This document shows positions 1 to 6,297 of a stretch of 11,458 nt of DNA, in pieces (the stretch's first letter is position 1; each line of letters begins with the position of its first letter). Source of the stretch: an uncultured Acetobacter sp. (GTDB lineage Bacteria > Pseudomonadota > Alphaproteobacteria > Acetobacterales > Acetobacteraceae). Made by a program: the position numbers and the translations under genes. The DNA lies in NCBI RefSeq assembly GCF_937875265.1, contig NZ_CALLXM010000253.1, forward strand, positions 1 through 11,458, written 5' to 3'. The notes under the pieces were generated by a model, which worked only from the letters and a program-made list of their open reading frames with translations, had not been told where the DNA came from and searched no databases.

Positions 1-1695
1 AGTGCCATCAGGAGACAGCATAATTTCATTTTGATGGAAGCGGCGCAGGTTGGTGTGGTGTGCCACACTGACAAGTGTGGCATGCGGGAGTTCGTTTGTC
101 AGCGCGGTATAAAGACGGTTTTCGTTTTCTTCATCCAGTGCGGAGGTTGCTTCATCCAGAAACACGACACGCGGGCGGCACAGCAGCACACGCGCTATGG
201 CGAGGCGTTGTTCTTCGCCAGGTGAAAAAATCTGGCTCCAGTCGGCCTCTTCATCAAGGCGGTGCATGTAAGCGGTTAGATTGACGCTTTTTAAAACAGC
301 TTCATACGCAGGTGTCTCATAACGGTCCGGTGTGGCCGGGTAGCTGAGCACCTGGCGGAGGGGTATGCCATCGGGCATATAAGGCCGCTGCGGTAAGAAC
401 ATGGCATGATGCGTATCAAAAGAAAGCGTACCACTTCCATAACCCCACAAGCCAGCCAGAGCGCGTAGCAGCGTACTTTTGCCTGCACCGGAGGGCCCGC
501 AGACCATCCAGCGTTCACCTGCATGCAAGGTCAGGTCTGGCAGGGTGGCCAGAACAGACCCATCGGGGCGCTTGAGGACGAGATTTTTAATCTGCACATC
601 TTCTGAAGAAACAGCATGGCGAGTAATCCCTTTTTCAAAAGGATGCGCCACAATCCGTTCAAATTCGCTAAGGCGTTGCAGAATGGACCGTAGCGTGGCG
701 AGGTCCGTATAATTATCAATAAACCATTGCAGGCTGTTACGGGCCTGCATGAAGGCAGCGTTGGTGCGGGAATACAAGCCGACTGTTAGCGTATGGGCCA
801 GCAGTTTTGGGATGAGCATAACCCACAAAAGACAGGATGCGGTTTCATGAAAAAACGTGGTGATGAAATTGGCGCGCCATGTGTATGTCACCACGCTGCG
901 CCAGTTTGTAGCGATATGCGCCAGATAGCGTGAGAAACGCAGGTTTTCGGCCTCTTCACCGCCATAAAAAGCTATCTGTTCAGAATTTCGGCGTATGTCC
1001 ATCAGGCCGGCACGGAGGTCTGCATCATAGTGCTGTTGCCGGTAATTAGCTCCAATTAGCGGGCCACCAAAGCGTTCCAGCACCATAGATGTAAGCAGGG
1101 TTGCCAGCACCGTACCCAGAAACAGATAACCCGGAATATGGAAAGCATGGCCGTGCCATGTGAAGGAAAGTGTGCCGCCGATATCCCATAGAACAATGGA
1201 GAAAGAGATAAGCGTCGTAACTGCCTGAATGGCATCCAGCCCCAGCTTGAGCGTCCAGATTGTCATTTGTGAAAGATCGTCAGCAATACGCTGGTCCGGG
1301 TTGTCTGCCTGTTCCAGACCATGTTCAAGCCGATAGTATGTTTCATTTGAAAGATACTGGCGGAGGTAGACGCGGGTGTTCCACAGCCGCCAGCGCATGG
1401 ACAAAACCTGTGTCAGGTAAATCTGAAATACATAAATGGCGGCAGAAAGCGCGGCCATCAAAATATATGGTGGAAGAAGAGAAAGGCATTCCTGTGCCCG
1501 GAACGCAAACATGGCATCAAAAAAAGACTGGTTCCATTTGCCAAACCAGACCGCCGTGCGGACATAGACAAACGACAGGCCAATAATTCCCCCCAGCATG
1601 GCAAAGGCCCGCCATTTTTCTTCGGAAAGCCAGTAGGGGAGAATGACTTTCCAGTCGGAAAGGGAATGCGGGGGTGTTTTCTTAGTAGTTTGCAC
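1..1695 (-). CDS. Fused permease/ATPase ABC transporter, YddA/ABCD type (3' end cut by window edge)
   Basis: An inner-membrane ABC half-transporter with the permease first and the ATPase second. It has 565 codons here, no stop before base 1, and probably lacks only a few C-terminal residues. From the GTG start, hydrophobic segments lie at about 30-50, 72-95, 155-175, 185-205 and 280-300. The permease carries the ADNPDQRIADD stretch (130-140) typical of the ABC_membrane_2 (ABCD/YddA) family. The ATPase shows Walker A GPSGAGKS (400-407), Q-loop Gln436, an altered signature SPGEEQ (491-496), Walker B VVFLDE (510-515), D-loop SALD and H-loop His546. Relatives include YddA, the B12 importer Rv1819c and peroxisomal ABCD proteins; the substrate here cannot be read. 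It overlaps the end of the receptor gene, so the two are probably co-transcribed. The start is uncertain: GTG at 1695 gives a 14-base overlap, ATG at 1764 gives 83 bases, and neither has a clear ribosome binding site. Confidence 0.88.
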   Translation of the reverse strand, partial: MQTTKKTPPHSLSDWKVILPYWLSEEKWRAFAMLGGIIGLSFVYVRTAVWFGKWNQSFFDAMFAFRAQECLSLLPPYILMAALSAAIYVFQIYLTQVLSMRWRLWNTRVYLRQYLSNETYYRLEHGLEQADNPDQRIADDLSQMTIWTLKLGLDAIQAVTTLISFSIVLWDIGGTLSFTWHGHAFHIPGYLFLGTVLATLLTSMVLERFGGPLIGANYRQQHYDADLRAGLMDIRRNSEQIAFYGGEEAENLRFSRYLAHIATNWRSVVTYTWRANFITTFFHETASCLLWVMLIPKLLAHTLTVGLYSRTNAAFMQARNSLQWFIDNYTDLATLRSILQRLSEFERIVAHPFEKGITRHAVSSEDVQIKNLVLKRPDGSVLATLPDLTLHAGERWMVCGPSGAGKSTLLRALAGLWGYGSGTLSFDTHHAMFLPQRPYMPDGIPLRQVLSYPATPDRYETPAYEAVLKSVNLTAYMHRLDEEADWSQIFSPGEEQRLAIARVLLCRPRVVFLDEATSALDEENENRLYTALTNELPHATLVSVAHHTNLRRFHQNEIMLSPDGT

Positions 1696-4006
1696 GAAGT
1701 GTTGCCATGAAGCTGCGGGGGGCTGCGGGGAAGTTGAACTGCCATATGCCGCTTGCCCGTTCATAATAATAGCGGTTGGTCAGATTGGTGGCGTTCAGCT
1801 GAATTTTTAGGTGCGGGGTGATATGATAACCGATCATGCTGTCCAGTGTCATATAGCCACCCTGTATCGTTGTGGGGTAGCTACCGCGCAGATTGCTGTT
1901 GGCATCAAGCCCAACGCCGATATTCAGGCTACGCAGGCGCCCGCTGGGCACGGTATAATGCACCCAGGATTTGAACATGTGATGTGGGGAAAAAACGCCG
2001 CCAAAGTCCGGGGTCGCCGGGTTGGAAACCTTCGTATCCAGATAGGTATAGCCAAGAGAGACATTCAGGTCTGGCAGAATGTTGCCATCAATCTGCGCCT
2101 CCCATCCCTGCCGGCGGATGGGGCCAGTCGTAATGTAAAACTGCGAATGCTGCGGATCCTGCAAGGGCTGATTGACGTTGTCCATTCTGAATAGTGCGGT
2201 TGAAATATTCAGATGGCCATTGAAATATTCGGCTTTAAATCCTGTTTCAACCTGATTGCCGTTCTGAGGTTTCAGGCCGCCACCGTGGTAGGATATGTCC
2301 CCTATGGAAGGCGTGAAAATGCTGGAATAGCTGGCGTACCATGAAACGTTTGGCGTGATTTGGTAAACTGTGCCTAAATACGGCGTTAGCTCTCCATGAA
2401 TATTGGCTTCGGGCTTCCAGCTGGAGGTGGGGCCGGGCGCGATGTAACGCATCCGCTCAGAAAACCGTGAGATACGACCGCCAAGAATAAGGGAAAGGTT
2501 CTTGATAATTTCAAAGCGGAGCTGCCCGTAAAAGCCCCATTGAGTGGCATTATCCCGCGTGCCATAGCCGTTCGCATCTTCCTGGTAACTGATACTTCCG
2601 GCAGGTGGCCGTGGCACAACATTTGTGTTGTTGATACTCACAGTATCATAAGCGTTATCGCTCAGTATATTCCCATAGCGCGTGACCTGATTGTAGGAAT
2701 TGTAATTGAAGCCAAACAAGGCGTAGTGGGTGCGGTTCAGAAAACGAAACCTACCATTGGTATAAATATCAGCCGAGCGTGCACTGTTGGTGCCGCGCAT
2801 GGCCACAATGCCTTCATCCCTGTACTGCATTGTGCCCGTTTGCCCATTAATCTGGGTCCAGGGCTCATTATAAAGCGTGTTGTAGCTTTGGTCATAAAAT
2901 GTGCCTCTTGCAGTCAGCTTCCAGTCTCCCCAAAGTTTTTGGGAGAGGGAGGCAATGGTCTGCTGGGTCATGTAATTGCTGTATCCCCATTTCTGGGTGG
3001 GGTTCGCATCACGAGCACCATACCAAAGAGTTTTTTCTGTCGTGGTGGGCAGACCGTAATAAGGTGCCGTAATATTCTGCTGCTGAGCCGCATGGGAGAC
3101 AATAAATGTGGTGGAGGGGGTAATATCCCACTCCAATGCGCCATAAGCCTGCCATTTGCGGGAATGGGCATATTTATAGAAATAATCATTATCCTGAAAA
3201 AGGTCTGCTGTACGAAAGCGCAAAGTTTTGGACGCGTTCAGGGGGGTGGAAAGATCAATATCTGCCCGGTAATTGTTAAAACTGCCGACAGTAGCAGCAC
3301 CATTAACTGCAAAATCCATGCCCGGTTTTTTAGTGACCTGATTAACAACACCCCCTGGAGACCCTCCGCCCTGAAGCAGCCCAGACGAACCACGCAGAAC
3401 TTCAATCCGATCGTACATTGAAAGATCAAAGCTGGCATTATTCAAAGTGCCAGCGGCCCCCGGCGTGCTGTCTACCGAGCTTGTCATCTGATAACCACGA
3501 GAATAGAAATTTGAACTCGCGGTGGAGCCGGGCAGAACGCGGACGCCATTAATCTGACGCATGGCATCTGTCATGGTCAGCATATTGGAATCCTGCATAC
3601 GCTGCTGGGTCAGAACAGAAACAGATTGCGGGATATCCTTGAGTGCAACAGGTGTTTTACCCCAGGCCTCTACCGTGGGTGCAGTGTAGGAGTGTCCTGC
3701 ACCAACAACCTCGATATTTTCCTCTGTGGTCGGCCCTGTTTGATCTGCCATGGCTGTTGATGTAGGCGCTGGCTGAGAGGTAACGGTGTGTCTGGTGTAC
3801 CCTTTTTTATGTGTATCTGGATGGCACATGCGCTGCATTGCCACCATACGTTTATTTTTCTGGCAGATGGGAAAAGGACTATGGTTTGAGCGGTCACGCG
3901 CCTCCGCAAGAACAGGAGACCAGAGGCCCGCCAGAACCCCACTGAAAAGCAGGGTGCGTTGGGAAACACCGGCAAAATGCATTTTACGAAGGCCGGGTAA
4001 CGTCAT
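1682..4006 (-). CDS. TonB-dependent siderophore-type outer-membrane receptor
   Basis: An outer-membrane beta-barrel that imports a ferric siderophore or a similar ligand using energy from TonB-ExbB-ExbD. It has 774 residues from the chosen ATG. A signal peptide spans about 1-34 (basic start, then TLLFSGVLAGLWSPVLA). A TonB-box-like ENIEVVGA sits near 96-103. The plug runs about 115-230, with the siderophore-receptor features KDIPQSVSVL, YDRIEVLRGSSGLL and GGGSPGGVVNQVTKKPG. The rest is barrel, ending in the aromatic Tyr usual for BAM substrates. There is no STN signalling domain, so no sigma/anti-sigma partner is expected. The frame stays open 46 codons upstream to 4144, but that extension enters the terminator of the preceding gene. 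The ATG at 4006 has a GAGAAA 6 bases upstream and gives a proper signal peptide. The linker at 35-95 is odd, with two Cys and several His. The ligand is unknown. Confidence 0.9.
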   Translation of the reverse strand: MTLPGLRKMHFAGVSQRTLLFSGVLAGLWSPVLAEARDRSNHSPFPICQKNKRMVAMQRMCHPDTHKKGYTRHTVTSQPAPTSTAMADQTGPTTEENIEVVGAGHSYTAPTVEAWGKTPVALKDIPQSVSVLTQQRMQDSNMLTMTDAMRQINGVRVLPGSTASSNFYSRGYQMTSSVDSTPGAAGTLNNASFDLSMYDRIEVLRGSSGLLQGGGSPGGVVNQVTKKPGMDFAVNGAATVGSFNNYRADIDLSTPLNASKTLRFRTADLFQDNDYFYKYAHSRKWQAYGALEWDITPSTTFIVSHAAQQQNITAPYYGLPTTTEKTLWYGARDANPTQKWGYSNYMTQQTIASLSQKLWGDWKLTARGTFYDQSYNTLYNEPWTQINGQTGTMQYRDEGIVAMRGTNSARSADIYTNGRFRFLNRTHYALFGFNYNSYNQVTRYGNILSDNAYDTVSINNTNVVPRPPAGSISYQEDANGYGTRDNATQWGFYGQLRFEIIKNLSLILGGRISRFSERMRYIAPGPTSSWKPEANIHGELTPYLGTVYQITPNVSWYASYSSIFTPSIGDISYHGGGLKPQNGNQVETGFKAEYFNGHLNISTALFRMDNVNQPLQDPQHSQFYITTGPIRRQGWEAQIDGNILPDLNVSLGYTYLDTKVSNPATPDFGGVFSPHHMFKSWVHYTVPSGRLRSLNIGVGLDANSNLRGSYPTTIQGGYMTLDSMIGYHITPHLKIQLNATNLTNRYYYERASGIWQFNFPAAPRSFMATLRANY

Positions 4007-4029
4007 GATGGATTTCTCGAACGAAAAGG

Positions 4030-4046
4030 CAAACCACTGAGGTTTG
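4030..4046 (-). other. Short perfect hairpin in the leader of the receptor gene
   Basis: CAAACC and GGTTTG form a 6-bp perfect stem around a 5-base loop, starting 24 bases upstream of the receptor start codon. It could be an operator half-site pair or an mRNA structure near the ribosome binding site. No recognisable Fur box was found around it. The stem is short enough to be chance. Confidence 0.25.
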
Positions 4047-4110
4047 TATTTCGTCATCGTAATATTATGCGAGACGGAATGCAAAGGCCCGGATATTTTA
4101 ATATGAGCAA

Positions 4111-4155
4111 TACAGAAAAGAAGGGCTGCGACTTTAGGAAACAAAAGACGCAGCC
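4111..4155 (-). terminator. Intrinsic terminator after the CopZ-like gene
   Basis: On the minus strand GGCTGCG-T-CTTT pairs with AAAG-T-CGCAGCC (11 pairs and one mismatch, 8-base loop), and is followed by the T-rich CTTCTTTTCTG. The hairpin begins 15 bases past the stop codon of the chaperone gene. It separates that gene from the receptor gene, which therefore needs a promoter of its own between 4007 and 4110. Confidence 0.8.
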
Positions 4156-4170
4156 TTATGGGTGGAACTC

Positions 4171-4383
4171 TCAGGGGACCAGATCAAACCCCAGGTCTTC
4201 AACTACTTCAGAAAATTGAGCAGGCTGTACCGTAGCCGGGTCGTAATGGACTGTTACTTTGCCGCCTTCCAGAACCACATCGGCTTCTGACACGCCATTC
4301 AGGGCTTCAAGTGCCTTTTTCAGTTTGCTGGAGCAGCCGTTGCAGGACATGCCGTCAACTGTGAATGTTTCTGTCGTTGCCAT
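4171..4383 (-). CDS. copZ: CopZ-like heavy-metal-associated (HMA) copper chaperone
   Basis: A small cytosolic metal-binding protein of 70 residues, the normal size for a single HMA domain. The metal site GMSCNGC (11-17) supplies Cys14 and Cys17, the ligands used by CopZ/Atx1 proteins to pass Cu(I) to P-type ATPases. The remaining sequence fits the beta-alpha-beta-beta-alpha-beta fold: VSEADVVLEGGKVTVHYDP, then an acidic second helix ending EDLGFDLVP. The ATG at 4383 is preferred because AAGGAA lies 8 bases upstream; the in-frame ATG at 4401 has nothing comparable and would add MEGTKT. No copper ATPase or MerR-type regulator lies beside it in this window. It is closed by its own terminator, so it appears to be a single-gene unit. 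The copper assignment comes from the family; other soft metals are possible. Confidence 0.9.
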   Translation of the reverse strand: MATTETFTVDGMSCNGCSSKLKKALEALNGVSEADVVLEGGKVTVHYDPATVQPAQFSEVVEDLGFDLVP

Positions 4384-4422
4384 AGTCTTCGTTCCTTCCA
4401 TGGATCTGTCTTGTCAGAGTGA

Positions 4423-4451
4423 GTTATCTGCCAAAGTCTGGAGGGACGCAA
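4423..4451 (-). promoter_or_regulatory. Possible sigma-70-like promoter of the CopZ-like gene
   Basis: On the minus strand TTGCGT (4451-4446) and GATAAC (4428-4423) are spaced by 17 bases, and the -10 lies about 40 bases upstream of the start codon. The match to consensus is modest (3/6 and 4/6). The 17-base spacing argues against a CueR/MerR-type promoter, which normally has 19-20 bases. Confidence 0.25.
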
Positions 4452-4621
4452 TACAGGGTAATCCTGCACGGTATAGAGTAGCGAAATGAAAGAGTGCTGG
4501 AATGACCGGAAAAATTTAATAATGATATTCAGTAAGAAAGGGTGGATTTGGGAGAGAAAAATCTGTTCAAACTGACTGGATCGTTCTGTTTTGCAGGACG
4601 CATCAGTAACGGCAAATTCTA

Positions 4622-4726
4622 TCATTTTTTATGTTGTGGCCCTCTTTTGATGAGGAGTATCTGGCGTGCTAATTCGTCAGAATAAGCCAACCAGAAACCG
4701 CCCGGAGGATACGCTCCGCCTTTCAT
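4622..4726 (-). CDS. Doubtful 34-codon ORF in the copZ-petA gap
   Basis: An ATG-to-TGA frame encodes 34 residues beginning MKGGAYPPGGFWLAYSD and ending in the basic RGPQHKK. I do not recognise it. The composition is protein-like (Gly/Pro/Trp/Tyr-rich start, amphipathic ELARQILLIK, basic tail), but no ribosome binding site precedes the ATG, and the frame extends only nine codons upstream before a stop. It could be a small protein, the worn-down end of a lost gene, or chance. It overlaps one arm of the inverted repeat at 4682-4757. Confidence 0.2.
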   Translation of the reverse strand: MKGGAYPPGGFWLAYSDELARQILLIKRGPQHKK

Positions 4727-4757
4727 AAATTCTGTGGCGGAATATATTTTGGCTTAT
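4682..4757. repeat. Nested inverted repeats in the copZ-petA gap
   Basis: An outer perfect 9-bp inverted repeat, ATAAGCCAA (4682-4690) and TTGGCTTAT (4749-4757), encloses a perfect 6-bp pair TCCGCC (4715-4720)/GGCGGA (4736-4741). A second pair CGGAG (4703-4707)/CTCCG (4714-4718) competes with the inner stem for the same bases. The arrangement could fold into two exclusive structures on either strand. It matches no riboswitch or RNA family I know. The rest of 4402-4837 is AT-rich, with no other gene-like signal. Confidence 0.5.
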
Positions 4758-4794
4758 GCCTCAATACTTTTTTGTAAAGCAGGTTGTGTGCCTT

Positions 4795-4818
4795 GCAGGA
4801 GGTGGGCGGTCCTCCTGC
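4795..4818 (-). terminator. GC-rich hairpin just after the bc1 operon
   Basis: GCAGGAGG and CCTCCTGC form a perfect 8-bp stem with an 8-base loop, starting 19 bases past the Rieske gene stop. The position is right for an operon end, but the minus-strand sequence after it (AAGGCACACAACC) has no U-tract. It may be a 3' stability element or an aid to Rho-dependent termination rather than a classic intrinsic terminator. Confidence 0.45.
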
Positions 4819-4837
4819 ATAGCTTCAGGCCCGTGTG

Positions 4838-5485
4838 TCAGATTTGCTCAATGGTGGAGAAATCGAAGGTTTCTCCTTTAGGGTTTTCCCCCAGCCGCAA
4901 TGTGGTGGCGGTGGGCATGACATGGGGGGGCACCGGCAGATTGTATGGGGCGGGCGCGCCTTTAAACACGCGCCCGGCCAGATCAAACTGGGAGCCGTGG
5001 CAAGGGCAGGCATACCGGCCTGTCTGGTCCGGGGTTGCTGCCGGGGCTGTGTAGGCTGGCACACAGCCCAGATGCGTACAAATGCCGACGTACACTCCGT
5101 ATTCCGGCACAAGGGAGCGGTGCCAGTTGCGAGCATAAGGGGGCTGTTGCAGGGCGTCAGATTGTGCGTCCCGCAGGTCTGCAACCAAGGCAGAGCTTTG
5201 CAGTTTCGCAAGGTCTTCAGGTGTGCGCCGCAGGATAAAAATGGGCTTACCCTGCCATACGGCGGTCATCTGCTGGCCCGGTGCCAGCTTGGACAGGTCA
5301 ATTTCCACGGGCTGGTGGGCGGCAGCGCTATCCTGCGGTTTCAGGCTGGCGACAAACGGAATGGCGCAGGCCGCCAGCCCCGTGACTGTACCAGCTGTGG
5401 TGACCATGCCAAGAAAATCACGACGGCCAGAAGAGGTGTCCTGATCCTGCCCGTTGGGTGGGGTGTCATTTGCGGGATGTGTCAT
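4838..5485 (-). CDS. petA: Rieske iron-sulfur subunit of the cytochrome bc1 complex
   Basis: The 2Fe-2S subunit that takes the first electron from ubiquinol at the Qo site and passes it to cytochrome c1. It has 215 residues. A twin-arginine signal/anchor SGRRDFLG (19-26) is followed by a single membrane helix at about 28-48, as in other bacterial Rieske proteins that use the Tat route and keep the anchor. Cluster motifs are CTHLGC (136-141; ligands Cys136, His138) and CPCHGS (160-165; ligands Cys160, His163). Cys141 and Cys162 are placed for the usual disulfide. The start overlaps the cytochrome c1 stop as ATGA (4 bases), indicating translational coupling. It is the last gene of the operon here, whereas the common alphaproteobacterial order puts it first. 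Confidence 0.97.
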   Translation of the reverse strand: MTHPANDTPPNGQDQDTSSGRRDFLGMVTTAGTVTGLAACAIPFVASLKPQDSAAAHQPVEIDLSKLAPGQQMTAVWQGKPIFILRRTPEDLAKLQSSALVADLRDAQSDALQQPPYARNWHRSLVPEYGVYVGICTHLGCVPAYTAPAATPDQTGRYACPCHGSQFDLAGRVFKGAPAPYNLPVPPHVMPTATTLRLGENPKGETFDFSTIEQI

Positions 5486-6297
5486 CGGTCGTCTGCGTCC
5501 TGTGCGTTCCGGGTTTTGCCGCGATTCCAGATTTTTCTCTTCCAGGCAATGGCCAGCACCAGCAGGCCACTTAGATAGGCAAAAACATACAAGCCTGTGC
5601 GGTGTCTGTCATTGCGATGCGGGTCAGAGGCCCAGACCAGAAATGTGGTCACATCCCGTGCCTGTTGCACAGCGGTATCGGGTGTGCCGTCCGGGAATTC
5701 AACACCGCCATCCATAAGCGGTGGCGGCATGCCAATCAGATGCCCGTCTGCCCAGTCATTATAAAACTTGCCCGGCACAACCGGAGCGCCGGGGGGCGGT
5801 GGCATGTGATAGCCCGTCAGAAACGCATAAAGCCAATCTGCACCATAGGGCTGGATAGCCGCCAGCCGGGACTGGTCGGGCGGGGCAACGCCGCCCATCA
5901 TGGCGGCGGCTGCTGCCTCATTGGGGAAGGGGGAGCGCAGATGATCATCTGGCAGGCCGGGGCGCGTCGTAGGATCCCCGGCAGCGTCAGCAGGCCCCGG
6001 AACCTGTTTGGCGTGAGCCAGATCAAGAATTGCCTGTTGGGACAGGCCGATGCCGGAGAGGTCATTATAAGTCAGGCTGCGCATACCGTGGCAGGTTGAG
6101 CAGATCTGGTTGAACACCATAAAGCCGCGCTGCAGGCTTTTCTGGTCAAACCGGCCTAATGGCCCGTCAAAGCTCCATTTCTGGTGCGGGGGGACAGGCG
6201 GTGTGGGTGTTGCGGGGGCGGCCTGAGCCATCAGGGGCAGGCTGACCAGCAGGGCCGCGGCAAAGGCTGTGCGGTGCTGAAAAGAAAACCGGACCAT
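5482..6297 (-). CDS. petC: Cytochrome c1 subunit of the cytochrome bc1 complex
   Basis: The membrane-anchored c-type haem subunit that takes electrons from the Rieske centre and hands them to soluble cytochrome c. It has 271 residues. A cleavable signal peptide spans about 1-27 (AALLVSLPLMAQA). The haem motif CSTCH is at 66-70, with Met190 in IGMPPPL the probable second axial ligand. One C-terminal helix (about 235-252) is followed by basic KRKIW, which anchors the periplasmic domain with its tail in the cytoplasm. The start shares one base with the cytochrome b stop (TGATG) and the end overlaps the Rieske start, so all three subunits are coupled. It is encoded as a separate gene, not as the fused b/c1 precursor (fbcH) found in Bradyrhizobium. 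Confidence 0.96.
   Translation of the reverse strand: MVRFSFQHRTAFAAALLVSLPLMAQAAPATPTPPVPPHQKWSFDGPLGRFDQKSLQRGFMVFNQICSTCHGMRSLTYNDLSGIGLSQQAILDLAHAKQVPGPADAAGDPTTRPGLPDDHLRSPFPNEAAAAAMMGGVAPPDQSRLAAIQPYGADWLYAFLTGYHMPPPPGAPVVPGKFYNDWADGHLIGMPPPLMDGGVEFPDGTPDTAVQQARDVTTFLVWASDPHRNDRHRTGLYVFAYLSGLLVLAIAWKRKIWNRGKTRNAQDADDR

Noticed and set aside
2540..3421. Open frame of 293 codons on the plus strand
   Set aside because: It lies wholly antisense to the receptor gene, shows no family motifs, and has the composition expected of a shadow frame.
4007..4110. Fur box before the receptor gene
   Set aside because: AT-rich pieces such as GCATAATATTACG are present, but no convincing 19-base palindrome.
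4007..4144. N-terminal extension of the receptor to 4144
   Set aside because: It would put the start codon inside the copZ terminator and bury the signal peptide behind 46 residues.
4320..4625. 101-codon minus-strand frame covering the copZ upstream region
   Set aside because: Its 3' part overlaps copZ in another frame, its composition is not protein-like, and the region fits the copZ promoter better.
4682..4760. tRNA or known riboswitch in the copZ-petA gap
   Set aside because: No T-loop GGTTCGA motif and no conserved core of the riboswitches I know (cobalamin, TPP, FMN, glycine, SAM-II, fluoride).
4921..4930. Seven-base G run in the Rieske gene as a phase-variable site
   Set aside because: It encodes ordinary Pro-Pro-His codons near the end of an essential-type respiratory subunit, so switching is unlikely.
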